Source: Salipiger sp. IMCC34102 (GTDB lineage Bacteria; Pseudomonadota; Alphaproteobacteria; Rhodobacterales; Rhodobacteraceae). Taken from it: DNA of 62,246 nucleotides. The notes under the pieces are model-generated. The model ran no database searches, was not told the origin of the DNA, and worked only from the letters and a program-made list of their open reading frames with translations. Every line of letters starts with the position of its first letter. Position 1 is the first letter of the stretch. Below are positions 24,255-33,278 of the stretch, one piece after another. The position numbers were made by a program, and so were the translations under genes. The DNA is taken from positions 1 through 62,246 of the forward strand of contig NZ_SELQ01000012.1 of NCBI RefSeq assembly GCF_004145405.1, written 5' to 3'.

Positions 24255-26683
24255 TCTGCGGCCTCCAGTGTCAGGTCTGCGATGGGGGCGAAGGCGCGGG
24301 CCTTCTCGCGCACGGCCAGTTCGGCCCAGGGGTCGGTCTGATAGATCGTCTGGCTAAGGTCGAAGCGGTCGACCAAGGCCTTACGCTCTGCGGCGTCGGT
24401 CAGCGTCTGCTGCACCCAGTCGAGACCCACCTTCGACAGCCACTTGTAGGGCCGGTCCAGATACTTGGCGTGCTCCCGGTAAAGCTGGACGAAGGCGACG
24501 GTCCATTCCACCGCCTCGTCCTCGGTCGCGACCTTCACCAGCGGTTCGACCTCTTTCACGTCCATGCCCGCCGCGCCGCCCACGCCGATCTCGAACCCGG
24601 ACTCCACGCAGACGATGCCGACATCCTTGCAGGTCGCCTCGGCGCAGTTGCGCGGGCAGCCGGAGACGGCCAGTTTCACCTTGTGCGGCGTCCAGGACCC
24701 CCAAAGGCGCTTTTCCAGACGGATGCCCAGACCGGTGCTGTCCTGCGTGCCAAAGCGGCAGTGGTCCGTTCCAACGCAGGTCTTCACCGTGCGCAGGCCC
24801 TTGGAATAAGCGTGGCCAGAGACGAGACCCGCGGCGTTCAGGTCCGCCCACATGGCGGGCAGGTCCTCGCCCTTCACGCCGAGCAGGTCGATGCGCTGGC
24901 CTCCGGTGACCTTGACCGTGGGCACGTCGTATTTGTCGGCGGCATCCGCGATGGCGCGCAACTCGTCCGCCGTGGTGATGCCACCCCACATGCGCGGGAC
25001 GACGCTGAAGGTGCCGTCCTTCTGAATGTTGGCATGCTTGCGTTCGTTGACGAAGCGGCTTTGCGGGTCGTCCTGATACTCCAGCGGCCAGTCGGCCAGC
25101 AGGTAGAAATTCACTGCCGGGCGGCAGATATGGCAGCCGTTGGGGGTGGACCAGCCCAGTTCCTGCCAGACGGCGGGCTGGGATTTCAACGCCTGCGATT
25201 TGATCAGGCGGCGCACGTCCTCGTGGCTAAGGTCGGTGCAGCCGCAGACGGGTTGTGCGGCGGGCATCTGAAACGCGTCGCCCAGCGTGGCAGCCAGCAC
25301 CTGTTCCACCAGCCCGGTGCAGGTGCCGCAGGACGCGCTGGCCTTGGTGGTCGCGCGGACGGCCCCCAGATCCGTCGCACCCCCGTCGATGGCGGCAACG
25401 ATCTGACCCTTGCATACGCCGTTGCAGCCGCAGATTTCTGCGTCAGCCGGCAAGGCTGCAACGGCGGCCAAAGGGTCCACGGCGGCCCCCCCCTGATAAG
25501 CGGGACCAAAGATCAGCGTCTCTCGCATTTCCGCGATATCGGTGCCGTCCTTGATGAGGCCGAAGAACCAGTTGGCATCCGCCGTGTCGCCGTACATCAC
25601 CGCGCCGACAAGCTGGTCGTCCTCGATCACCAGACGCTTGTAGATGCCGCGCGCGGGGTCGCGGAAGACCACATCCTCGCGCCCCGGACCTTCGGCGAAA
25701 TCGCCTGCGCTGAACAGATCGCAGCCGGTGACCTTCAACTTGGTGGACAGCTGCTTGGGCGCAAAGACCGCGTCCTGCCCCAGCAGCGTCGCCGCCAGCA
25801 CCTTGGCCTGATCGTAAAGCGGGGCGACAAGCCCGAATAGCTGGCCCGCGAATTCGATGCACTCGCCCACGGCGAAGATGTCCGGGTCGGAGGTGCGCAT
25901 CTGGGCGTCGACCTCGATCGCCTTGTTGACGATCAGGCCGTTGTCCTTTGCAAGCCGGGCGGCGGGGCGGATGCCGACGGCCATGACCACCAGATCGGCG
26001 GGCAGGACAGTGCCGTCCTGCAGTTCGACCGCCTCCACGCAGGTCTCTCCCCGAATGCACTTGGTAGAGGCCTCGGTCATCACGGTGATCCCGCGGCGTT
26101 CCAGATCGGCGCGCAACAGGTAGCCCGCCGCCGGGTCCAACTGGCGTTCCATGAGATGGCCCGCCAAGTGCAGCACGGTCACGTCGAGGCCTCTCATCCG
26201 CAGGCCCGCCGCGGCCTCCAGCCCCAGAAGGCCGCCACCGATGACCACGGCGCGCTGGCCGGGGGCGGTGTCGATCATGCGGTTGGTGTCATCCAGATCG
26301 CGATAGGCGATGACGCCGTCCAGATCGTGACCGTCGCAGGGAATGATGAACGGGTCCGATCCGGTGGCAATGACCAGCTTGTCGTAGGCCACTTCGCCCT
26401 GCGCGCCGACGACCATTTTGCGGTCGCGGTCGATCCGCTCGACCCGCTCGCCAAAGCGGCAGGTGACGTTGTTCTGCGCGTACCACGCGTCGTCGTGGGT
26501 GACGATCTCGGCGTAGCTTTTTTCGCCCGAAAGCACCGGCGAGAGCATGATGCGGTTGTAGTTGCCGCGCGGTTCCGCGTTGAACAGCGTGACGTCGTAG
26601 GCGGTGGGATCGGCCTCGAACAAATGCTCCAACAAGCGGCCAGAGGCCATGCCGGCACCGATGACGACAAGTTTTTCCATCAT
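24251..26683 (-). CDS. nirB: Nitrite reductase [NAD(P)H], large subunit
   Basis: This 810-residue cytoplasmic enzyme reduces nitrite to ammonium. Domains in order: FAD/NAD(P)H oxidoreductase (VVIGAGMASGRLLEHLFEAD; VIGGGLLGLEAAAGLRMRGL), BFD-like 2Fe-2S domains (CGCNGVCKGQIVAAI, CGTCTGL, then VCGCTDLSHEDVRRL), and the siroheme/4Fe-4S reductase part (CVGTDHCRFGTQD and SGCPRNCAEATCKD). The start is placed at 26683, where GAGGA lies upstream; the 14 codons before it are not conserved in type. It overlaps the end of the upstream GAF gene's 3' region only in the rejected longer form. Siroheme comes from the cysG gene at the end of the cluster. Confidence 0.94.
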   Translation of the reverse strand: MMEKLVVIGAGMASGRLLEHLFEADPTAYDVTLFNAEPRGNYNRIMLSPVLSGEKSYAEIVTHDDAWYAQNNVTCRFGERVERIDRDRKMVVGAQGEVAYDKLVIATGSDPFIIPCDGHDLDGVIAYRDLDDTNRMIDTAPGQRAVVIGGGLLGLEAAAGLRMRGLDVTVLHLAGHLMERQLDPAAGYLLRADLERRGITVMTEASTKCIRGETCVEAVELQDGTVLPADLVVMAVGIRPAARLAKDNGLIVNKAIEVDAQMRTSDPDIFAVGECIEFAGQLFGLVAPLYDQAKVLAATLLGQDAVFAPKQLSTKLKVTGCDLFSAGDFAEGPGREDVVFRDPARGIYKRLVIEDDQLVGAVMYGDTADANWFFGLIKDGTDIAEMRETLIFGPAYQGGAAVDPLAAVAALPADAEICGCNGVCKGQIVAAIDGGATDLGAVRATTKASASCGTCTGLVEQVLAATLGDAFQMPAAQPVCGCTDLSHEDVRRLIKSQALKSQPAVWQELGWSTPNGCHICRPAVNFYLLADWPLEYQDDPQSRFVNERKHANIQKDGTFSVVPRMWGGITTADELRAIADAADKYDVPTVKVTGGQRIDLLGVKGEDLPAMWADLNAAGLVSGHAYSKGLRTVKTCVGTDHCRFGTQDSTGLGIRLEKRLWGSWTPHKVKLAVSGCPRNCAEATCKDVGIVCVESGFEIGVGGAAGMDVKEVEPLVKVATEDEAVEWTVAFVQLYREHAKYLDRPYKWLSKVGLDWVQQTLTDAAERKALVDRFDLSQTIYQTDPWAELAVREKARAFAPIADLTLEAAE

Positions 26684-26690
26684 ATGTTCC

Positions 26691-27629
26691 TCAGCAATAC
26701 CAGGCGACGATGTGCGCAAGCTCACCGTCCTTGTGAATCGGCAGAGCGACCATCATGGCGTAGCCCAAGGCCGCGGCACCCGTTTCCGCGACTGGCACGC
26801 CAGTGCCCAGGACGCGGCCGATGGGTCCTTCCCAAATGGTTGCGGTGCGTTCGTTGCCCGCGTTGTCGGGGTCCCACAGGGGGCCGTCGCGGTCGCAGAT
26901 TCCGTCGATCAGGCGGGCGGTTTCGCGCGCCCCCGTGCGGGCGGAGCGGGCGTCCCAGACTTCGAACCGGCGGGCGATCGGGGTGGCCTGGGCAGAGAGC
27001 AGCGTGACCACGAAGACCCGGCCACCCGGCACGGGGACCGGCAGGCCAAGACCGCGTTTCAAGCCCGCCGGGCTTGCGGTTTCCGCCCGCAGGAAACCGT
27101 AGCGCGCGCCAAGGTCGCGCATCAGGATCGGGCGTCTTGCGGCCCACACCCCGCCCGGCAGGCCAGACCCCGCCTGGAAGGTCGTCGTCTGGCTGACCGC
27201 CTCGAAGTCGGTCGCCGCCCCGAAGTAACCATCGCAAAGCGACAGGGTGCCGGCGTCCTCGCTCCAGACCTCTATCGCGCCGTTGCGCGTGGCATCATCG
27301 GCGCACAGGACGACGAGGACCGCCTTCAAAGTGGCCCCGGCGAAGACCGGGATGGCGACGGCCGATGTCAGCCCCGCTTCCTTCGCGGCATCCGTACGCT
27401 TGAAATAAGAGCCGTCGAACCCTTTCAGCACGACCGGACAGGCATCGGACCAAGCCTTGCCGGGCAGGCCCTCGCCCTTCGCAAAGCTCTCGCGTTGCGA
27501 GGCTTCCCCGAAGGTCTCGTGGTCGCCGTAGGCACCGCTGGCCAGCACCAGTCGGTCGCCTTCGGGCACCCAGACTTCGGCGACCTCGATAAAGGTGCGG
27601 GAGATCGTGACGGGGTCCATCAAGGTCAT
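26691..27629 (-). CDS. Double GAF-domain protein within the nitrate cluster
   Basis: This 312-residue soluble protein looks like two related GAF-type halves. Each has an entry motif (SFAKGEGLPGKAWSDACPVV in the first; TFQAGSGLPGGVWAARRPIL in the second) followed by a beta-rich core (AVAIPVFAGATLKAVLVVLC; GLGLPVPVPGGRVFVVTLLS). No output domain (kinase, cyclase, helix-turn-helix) is visible, and the protein ends in AHIVAWYC. It overlaps the upstream ATPase gene by 4 bases (ATGA) and sits directly before nirB. GAF domains bind small ligands, haem, NO or nitrate/nitrite in different proteins, so a sensing or tuning role is plausible, but the ligand is unknown. Confidence 0.75.
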   Translation of the reverse strand: MTLMDPVTISRTFIEVAEVWVPEGDRLVLASGAYGDHETFGEASQRESFAKGEGLPGKAWSDACPVVLKGFDGSYFKRTDAAKEAGLTSAVAIPVFAGATLKAVLVVLCADDATRNGAIEVWSEDAGTLSLCDGYFGAATDFEAVSQTTTFQAGSGLPGGVWAARRPILMRDLGARYGFLRAETASPAGLKRGLGLPVPVPGGRVFVVTLLSAQATPIARRFEVWDARSARTGARETARLIDGICDRDGPLWDPDNAGNERTATIWEGPIGRVLGTGVPVAETGAAALGYAMMVALPIHKDGELAHIVAWYC

Positions 27630-29284
27630 GCCGCGTCCGCCGTCTTTGGTTTGGGTTTTGCGCCGTGCTCGTATTCCTCGAGGAAATCGAGCACCTCCTG
27701 CCGGTAGCGATAGTAGTCAGGGTGTTCGAGAAGCGCCTTGCGCGAGCGCGGGCGCGGCAGGCCCACATCGACGATCTTGCCGATAGTGGCTTGCGGGCCA
27801 TTGGTCATCATCACCACGCGGTCCGCCAGCAGGATCGCCTCGTCGACATCGTGCGTGACGCAGATCGCGGTGACCTTCGTGCGGTCCCAGACCTCCATCA
27901 GCACTTCCTGCAATTCCCAGCGGGTCAGGCTGTCGAGCATTCCGAAGGGCTCGTCCAGCAACAGCAGCTTCGGCGACAGGGCAAAGGCGCGGGCGATACC
28001 GACGCGCTGCTTCATCCCGTTCGACAGATCGGCGGCGGAGCGGTCCATGGCATCGCTCAGCCCGACCTTCTCAAGGTAGTATTCGACCACCTCCTGCCGT
28101 TCGGCGCGGGTGGCATTGGGGTAGACCTTGTCGACCCCCACCGCGACGTTTTCCTTGGCGCTCAGCCACGGGAACAGCGACGGCGACTGAAAGACCACGG
28201 CGCGTTCGGGATCGGCTCCGACGATGTGGCGACCGTCCAGCTTGATCGCGCCCTTGGAAATGTCGTTCAACCCGGCGGCCATGGTCAGCACCGTGGACTT
28301 CCCGCAGCCCGAGTGACCGATCAGAGAGATGAATTCGCCTCGGTTCACCTTCAGGTCGAAATCCTCGACCACCGTCAGGGGACCTTTCGGTGTCGGATAG
28401 ACCTTGTGCAACTGGCTGAAGTCCAGGAAACGCTCGTCGATCAAGCCTTCGTTCGCAGTCTTTTGCGCGCGCGGCATATCGTGGATCGGCGTGACATTGG
28501 GCAGGTCGCGCCTGCCTGGCGCGGCCGCCGTGATCCCTGCGTCCATCAGATAGCCGGTCACGTCGGCGCGCAGGCGTTTGAACTGGGCGTCGTTGTTCAT
28601 CGCGGTGCGGTCGCGGGGGCGCGGGATGCTGACCCGGAACGCGCGGCCCAGGGTGCCGTCGGGGTTCAGCGCGATGATGCGGTCGGCCAGCACGATGGCT
28701 TCGTCCACGTCATTGGTGATCAGCACGCAGGTCTGTTTCTCGGCCTGCCAGATCGCCTCGATCTCGTCGGCGAGGTTGGCGCGGGTCAGGGCATCGAGCG
28801 CGGAGAGCGGCTCGTCCAGCAGCAGCACCTCCGGCTTCATGGCCAGCGCGCGGGCGACGTTGACCCGCTGGCGCATGCCCCCCGACAGCTCTGCCGGGCG
28901 CCGCTGTGCGGCGTGGGACAGGCCGACCATGTCGACGTAATGCGCGACCTTCGCGGCCCGCTCGGCGGCGGACATCCTGGGAAAGACCGTGTCCACGGCC
29001 AGCCGCACGTTGCCGGTGACGGTCAACCAGGGCATCAAGGAGTAGCTTTGAAAGATCACGCCCCGCTCTGGCCCCGGCCCGGTGACGGGGCGGTCCCGGA
29101 AACGGATTTCGCCGGTGGTCGGCGTCTGCAACCCCGCCATCAGGTTGATCAGCGTGGTCTTGCCGGTGCCGGAAAAGCCCAGCAGGACAAGGAACTCGCC
29201 CTGCTCGACCGACAGGTCGATGTCCTTCAGCACGGCGCTGTCGCCGAAGCTTTTGGAGACGTTCTCGAAAGTCAGAATTGCCAT
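27626..29284 (-). CDS. nrtCD: Nitrate ABC importer, two ATP-binding domains fused in one chain
   Basis: This 552-residue protein carries two complete ABC ATPases. The first has Walker A GFSGTGKTTLI and signature LSGGMRQRVNVARAL with LLLDEPLSALD. A linker of about 60 residues (around 220-285) follows. The second has GHSGCGKSTVL, the signature-like LSNGMKQRVGIARAF and LLLDEPFGMLD. In cyanobacteria these roles are split between NrtC and NrtD; here both sites are in one polypeptide and NrtC's substrate-binding extension is missing. The first signature is canonical, the second has LSNGM. In the first half the switch region reads ITNDVDEA, with Asn where the second has His (VTHDVDEA), so the two sites are not equal. 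The start at 29284 follows AAGGAG. Confidence 0.9.
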   Translation of the reverse strand: MAILTFENVSKSFGDSAVLKDIDLSVEQGEFLVLLGFSGTGKTTLINLMAGLQTPTTGEIRFRDRPVTGPGPERGVIFQSYSLMPWLTVTGNVRLAVDTVFPRMSAAERAAKVAHYVDMVGLSHAAQRRPAELSGGMRQRVNVARALAMKPEVLLLDEPLSALDALTRANLADEIEAIWQAEKQTCVLITNDVDEAIVLADRIIALNPDGTLGRAFRVSIPRPRDRTAMNNDAQFKRLRADVTGYLMDAGITAAAPGRRDLPNVTPIHDMPRAQKTANEGLIDERFLDFSQLHKVYPTPKGPLTVVEDFDLKVNRGEFISLIGHSGCGKSTVLTMAAGLNDISKGAIKLDGRHIVGADPERAVVFQSPSLFPWLSAKENVAVGVDKVYPNATRAERQEVVEYYLEKVGLSDAMDRSAADLSNGMKQRVGIARAFALSPKLLLLDEPFGMLDSLTRWELQEVLMEVWDRTKVTAICVTHDVDEAILLADRVVMMTNGPQATIGKIVDVGLPRPRSRKALLEHPDYYRYRQEVLDFLEEYEHGAKPKPKTADAA

Positions 29285-29328
29285 GGTCACTCCTTGGAGG
29301 CGCTACCGCTTCGCTGCTCGGGCGAGGG

Positions 29329-30405
29329 TCACCGCTGGTTCGTGAAGGTAAAGGCGGCCTGGATCGCGAACATCAGCCGGTCCAGAAGGAAGCCGATGAT
29401 GCCGATGGTCAGCACGGCGACCATGATCCGGGCGAGGCTGGACGAGCTGCCGTTCTGGAACTCGTCCCAGACGAATTTGCCCAGACCTGGGTTCTGCGCC
29501 AGCATCTCTGCCGCGATCAGAACCATCCAGCCAACCCCCAGCGACAGGCGCAGCCCGGTGAAGATCAGCGGCAGGGCCGAGGGCAGCACCAGCTTGGTGA
29601 TCTTGGTGTAGGTGTTCATTTTCAGCACCTTGGAGACATTCACCAGATCCTTGTCGATCGAGGCCACGCCAAGGGCGGTGTTGATCAGCGTGGGCCAGAG
29701 CGAGCACAGCGTCACGGTGATCGCCGAGACCAGAAAGGACTTCTGGAACAGCCCGTCGTTGGTGGCATAGACCGCCGAGACGACCATGGTGACGATGGGC
29801 AGCCAGGCCAGCGGGCTGACCGGCTTGAAAATCTGGATGATCGGGTTCAGCGCCGCGTTGGCGGTGGGCGACAGGCCCGCCATGATCCCCAGCGGCACGG
29901 CCACGGCGGTGGCGACGAGGAAGCCGAAGAAGACCGTGCCGATGGACGTCCGGATCTGCTGATAGAAGGACGGGGCGCCGGTATAGGCGCGCTCGGTCGG
30001 TTCTTGCCCGTTGGCGGCGCGGCGTTCGTTCAACGCGGCGACCTGTTCCTGGAAGCGGGCGCGGCTTTCGCCGGTGCGCACGGCGTCTGCGTGCAAGCCG
30101 CGCGCCTCGGTCCAGACCTGCGCGGGTCCCGGCACCGCCCCCAGAGAGGTCTGCACCTGCGGCGCCAGCACGGCCCAGAGCGAGAGGAACGCCGCGATCG
30201 CCAGCAATGGCACCCCCAGAAGGCGCCAGATCTCCTTGACTTGTGCGCGGGGATTGTCGCCCGCGACCGCTCTCAGAAGCGGCGTCACGAAGGAAAGGCC
30301 CAGCACGTTGAACCAGGCATCGGCCTTGTTGATACGGGTGAACCAGACGGCGCGGCGGGCTTCGCGGTGGTTGGCTTCGATGCTGTTGGGATCGACGGCG
30401 GTCAT
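29329..30405 (-). CDS. nrtB: Nitrate ABC importer, permease
   Basis: This 358-residue inner-membrane permease of the NrtB/SsuC type has about six helices in a BPD_transp_1 domain (from about residue 150). The ATPase-coupling loop is KMNTYTKITKLVLPSALPLI, close to the EAA motif of this family, followed by LRLSLGVGWMVLIAAEMLAQ. The N-terminal 140 residues include an extra helix (GVPLLAIAAFLSLWAVLAPQ) and a long periplasmic loop, as in other proteobacterial NrtB. It sits between nrtA and nrtCD. Confidence 0.92.
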   Translation of the reverse strand: MTAVDPNSIEANHREARRAVWFTRINKADAWFNVLGLSFVTPLLRAVAGDNPRAQVKEIWRLLGVPLLAIAAFLSLWAVLAPQVQTSLGAVPGPAQVWTEARGLHADAVRTGESRARFQEQVAALNERRAANGQEPTERAYTGAPSFYQQIRTSIGTVFFGFLVATAVAVPLGIMAGLSPTANAALNPIIQIFKPVSPLAWLPIVTMVVSAVYATNDGLFQKSFLVSAITVTLCSLWPTLINTALGVASIDKDLVNVSKVLKMNTYTKITKLVLPSALPLIFTGLRLSLGVGWMVLIAAEMLAQNPGLGKFVWDEFQNGSSSSLARIMVAVLTIGIIGFLLDRLMFAIQAAFTFTNQR

Positions 30406-30469
30406 GAAAGGCTCCGTTTATCGAAGGAAGGTGGTCGAAGGCCCCGGCACAAGGCCGGGGCGTCGTGGG

Positions 30470-31837
30470 TCAGCCCTGAATGCCGGCCCCGGTGACGGTC
30501 TGGCCGTCCTTCAGTCCGATCGTCAGGCTCTCGAGGTATGCGGTGGGCGCGCGCCCGTCATAGGCCAGCCCGTCGATGATATCCTCGGCGGGTGTCGGCG
30601 CCTTGTAGCCGTCGGTGTCCCAGGGAAAGCCGTCTTCGGGGGCCAGGCCCTCGTCCACCAGCATCCGTGCGGCGTCGAGGTAGATGTCCGGGCGGTAAAC
30701 GGATTCAGCGGTGTCGAAGTACCACTGGTCGTCCTTCGCCTCGGGGATCTGGCCCCAACGGCGCATCTGCGTCAGGTACCACACCGCGTCCGAGTAGAAC
30801 GGGTAGGTCGCGTTGTAACGGAAGAACACGTTGAAGTCGGGGACGTCGCGCACGTCGCCTTCTTCGTATTCGAACGTGCCGGTCATCGAGGCGGCGATGA
30901 CCTCTTCGTCGGCACCGACGTATTCGGGGCGCGACAGGATCTCGACCGCCTCTTCGCGGTTCGCGTTGTCGTTCTCGTCCAGCCAGATCGCGGCGCGGAT
31001 CAGCGCCTTGGTCAGCGCGAGGGTGGTGTTGGGGTTCTCTTCGGCAAAACCGGCGGTGAGGCCAAAGACCTTTTCGGGATTGTTCTTCCAGATCTCGTAG
31101 TCGGTGATGACCGGAACGCCGATCCCCTTGAAGACTGCCTGCTGGTTCCATGGCTCGCCCACGCAGTAGCCGTTGATCGTCCCGGCCTCCAGCGTGGCGG
31201 GCATCTGCGGCGGGGGGGTCACGGACAGCAGCACGTCGGCCCCGATCTGCCCGGTGGCGTCGCCGTCGGCGTAGAACCCGGGGTTCAGACCACCGGCGGC
31301 CAGCCAGTAGCGCAGCTCGTAGTTGTGGGTCGACACCGGGAAGACCATGCCCATCTTGAACGCTTCGCCGGTGGCGTTGAACTCTTCGACCACGGGCACC
31401 AGCGCGGAGGCCGAGATCGGGTGCTGTGGCAGGCCGTCGGCGTTTTCGGGGATGTTGGGCTTCATCATGTCCCAGACCTCGTTCGACACGGTGATGCCGT
31501 TGCCGTTCAGATCCATCGAGAAGGGCGTGATGATATGCGCCTCGGTGCCGTAGCCGATGGTGGCGGCCAGCGGCTGACCGGCCAGCATGTGCGCCCCGTC
31601 GAGCGTGCCGTCGATGACACCGTCCAGCAGCACCTTCCAGTTAGCCTGCGCTTCGAGCGTGACGAAGAGGCCTTCGTCCAGGAAATAGCCTTGCTCATAG
31701 GCCACCGCGAGGGGGGCCATGTCCGTCAGCTTGATGAAGCCGAAGGTCAGCTCGTCCTTTTCCAGATCCAGCATCTGCGCCCCGGCGGGGCTGGCAAGGA
31801 AGGTGGTGGCCGCAAGGCCGATCAGTATCTTGTGCAT
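30470..31837 (-). CDS. nrtA: Nitrate ABC importer, periplasmic binding protein
   Basis: This 455-residue secreted nitrate/nitrite-binding protein of the NrtA/CmpA family has a signal peptide ([20 protein letters not shown]). Family marks include [20 protein letters not shown] at the mature N-terminus, [18 protein letters not shown] and [20 protein letters not shown] near the ligand cleft. The start at 31837 is the one giving a signal peptide; the 68 codons upstream run through the RNA leader and are not coding. Transcription should depend on the NasT-controlled leader directly upstream (31882-31956). Confidence 0.93.
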   Translation of the reverse strand: MHKILIGLAATTFLASPAGAQMLDLEKDELTFGFIKLTDMAPLAVAYEQGYFLDEGLFVTLEAQANWKVLLDGVIDGTLDGAHMLAGQPLAATIGYGTEAHIITPFSMDLNGNGITVSNEVWDMMKPNIPENADGLPQHPISASALVPVVEEFNATGEAFKMGMVFPVSTHNYELRYWLAAGGLNPGFYADGDATGQIGADVLLSVTPPPQMPATLEAGTINGYCVGEPWNQQAVFKGIGVPVITDYEIWKNNPEKVFGLTAGFAEENPNTTLALTKALIRAAIWLDENDNANREEAVEILSRPEYVGADEEVIAASMTGTFEYEEGDVRDVPDFNVFFRYNATYPFYSDAVWYLTQMRRWGQIPEAKDDQWYFDTAESVYRPDIYLDAARMLVDEGLAPEDGFPWDTDGYKAPTPAEDIIDGLAYDGRAPTAYLESLTIGLKDGQTVTGAGIQG

Positions 31838-31881
31838 TCTGTCGTCCCACTTCTGGACCGGCACGGGGCCGGCCAAACACG

Positions 31882-31933
31882 AAAAAAGCCGCTGACGCAC
31901 CTCGCCTGTCTGGGCGAAGGGTCGAGCGGCTTT
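31882..31933 (-). terminator. Attenuator terminator in the nrtA leader
   Basis: On the minus strand AAAGCCGCT (31933-31925) pairs with AGCGGCTTT (31893-31885), with an inner TCGCC/GGCGA hairpin, and is followed by six T (31887-31882). It lies 45 bases before the nrtA start codon. Its 5' arm is also part of the second ANTAR hairpin, so only one of the two structures can form. Confidence 0.85.
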
Positions 31934-31956
31934 GCTCATACTCCCGGTCGTTCGGG
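31924..31956 (-). ncRNA. ANTAR-protein RNA target (two stem-hexaloops) controlling nrtA
   Basis: Read on the minus strand, P1 is CCCG-AACGAC-CGGG (31956-31943) and P2 is GAGC-AAAGCC-GCTC (31937-31924), separated by five bases. Both loops are hexamers with A at position 1 and G at position 4, the defining features of RNA sites bound by ANTAR proteins such as NasR and NasT. P2 overlaps the 5' arm of the terminator just downstream. The ANTAR protein NasT is encoded next to it. Binding would favour P1-P2, block the terminator and let RNA polymerase enter the nitrate operon. Confidence 0.85.
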
Positions 31957-32054
31957 TGTTCGGTCGTGGCGGGCCCCGTTGCCTGCCGACAGGTTGATCC
32001 TGCGCGCTTGGGTTGCAGAACGGAAGGATTACTTCATCCATGTTGTCCGTTTGC

Positions 32055-32067
32055 GCTGCATTGCAGC
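32055..32067. promoter_or_regulatory. GCTGCA-T-TGCAGC palindrome upstream of the nrtA leader
   Basis: A perfect 6-bp inverted repeat with one central base lies about 100 bases upstream of the ANTAR site, between the nasS stop and the leader. Its place fits an operator or part of the promoter for nrtA, possibly for nitrogen control. The protein is not identified. Confidence 0.4.
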
Positions 32068-32099
32068 ACCAGAGTGCCGCGCCGCCTCAAACCTGGGCG

Positions 32100-33278
32100 C
32101 TATAAAAACCCGGGATCGAAGGTTCCGCCATCGAAGAAGGCGTCGCGGACCAGCGTCATCTGGGGACCTCGCTGAGAGGTGACGACGGTATCGCGCTGCA
32201 ATGCGCCCTCGATTCGCGCCGAGGCGGGTGGCAGATCGACCCCCGCCTGCGTCAGCGCCGCACGGTGAATGTCGCTGCGAAACACGGCGGCGGCGGCCTG
32301 GATCGCGTGGGCCCGGTCCAGACCCGTCCGCGCGGCGATCCGACTGCCGATCCAGGCCGCCTGGCTGCGCCAGGGCAGGCTGACCGCCCCATCGTGAAAG
32401 CCGATGAAGCGGTGCACCGTGCGCACCTCGCCCGCGTGTCCGATGGTCAGCCGCCCCGACAGGGCGCGTTCGATCAGCTCCGGCGCGATCCCCAGATAGG
32501 CCGAGCGCGCCATCAGATCGGCGGCGAGGGATCGACCGTCCACCGTGTCGAGCCACTGACCCGCGCGCCAAACAGCCCGGATCAACCGGGCCGAGCGCTC
32601 CGGTTCGGCTTCTGCCCAGCCTTGGCGCGTTGCAAGCACCTTTTCCGGCGCAAAGGCCCAGATCGCAGCGCCCGGCAGCAAGAGATGGCCCACGCCGCTT
32701 TCGACCACCTTCGATCCCCAGGGCTCTCCGACGCAAAAGGCGTCGATCTCACCCGCGCCGATGGCGTCGGGCATCAAGGACGGCGGAACGGTGCGCACGA
32801 TCAGGCTTTGCGGGCTGGGAAGCCCAAGGGCCGACAGCCAGTAGTAAACCAACTCGGCGTGCATCGAGAACGGGAACGGCACACCGATACGAAGCGGCCC
32901 GTCCGTCGCCGCGATCAGGGCGCGTCCCGCCGTGGTCGCATCGGTGAAATCGAAGGGGTGACCCGCCCCGCGCATCCGGTCCGCAATGCGCTCGCTGACG
33001 CCGACGACCGTTCCGTTGGCGGACAGGACAGAGACGGCCTCCAGCCCCGCACCGCCACCGGCCAGCCCCAGCGCCATCGCGACCGGCACGGGTGACAGCA
33101 TGTGGGCTGCATCCACCTGCCCGAACGACAGCGCGTCGCGGGCACTGGCCCAGGACGGTGCGGCGTGCAAACGCAGATCCAGACCTTCCGCCGCCGCGAA
33201 CCCCATTTCCTGCGCGACGATCACGGGGGCCGCATCCACCAGCGGGACGAACCCGATGTTCAGGGTCGCGACCCTCAT
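32100..33278 (-). CDS. nasS: NasS nitrate/nitrite sensor protein
   Basis: This 392-residue cytoplasmic relative of NrtA (no signal peptide) starts MRVATLNIGFVPLVDAAPVI. It keeps the ligand-cleft type motif CVGEPWGSKVVESGVGHLLL that NrtA also has, and the ABC-receptor-like middle part. In Azotobacter and Paracoccus, NasS holds NasT inactive until nitrate or nitrite binds. It overlaps nasT by 4 bases (ATGA) and lies upstream of the leader it should control. Confidence 0.92.
   Translation of the reverse strand: MRVATLNIGFVPLVDAAPVIVAQEMGFAAAEGLDLRLHAAPSWASARDALSFGQVDAAHMLSPVPVAMALGLAGGGAGLEAVSVLSANGTVVGVSERIADRMRGAGHPFDFTDATTAGRALIAATDGPLRIGVPFPFSMHAELVYYWLSALGLPSPQSLIVRTVPPSLMPDAIGAGEIDAFCVGEPWGSKVVESGVGHLLLPGAAIWAFAPEKVLATRQGWAEAEPERSARLIRAVWRAGQWLDTVDGRSLAADLMARSAYLGIAPELIERALSGRLTIGHAGEVRTVHRFIGFHDGAVSLPWRSQAAWIGSRIAARTGLDRAHAIQAAAAVFRSDIHRAALTQAGVDLPPASARIEGALQRDTVVTSQRGPQMTLVRDAFFDGGTFDPGFL

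Noticed and set aside
32050-32075. Sigma54 promoter before nrtA (CTGGTGC...ATGCAG on the minus strand)
   Set aside because: The GG and GC elements are nine bases apart instead of ten and the -12 element is poor.
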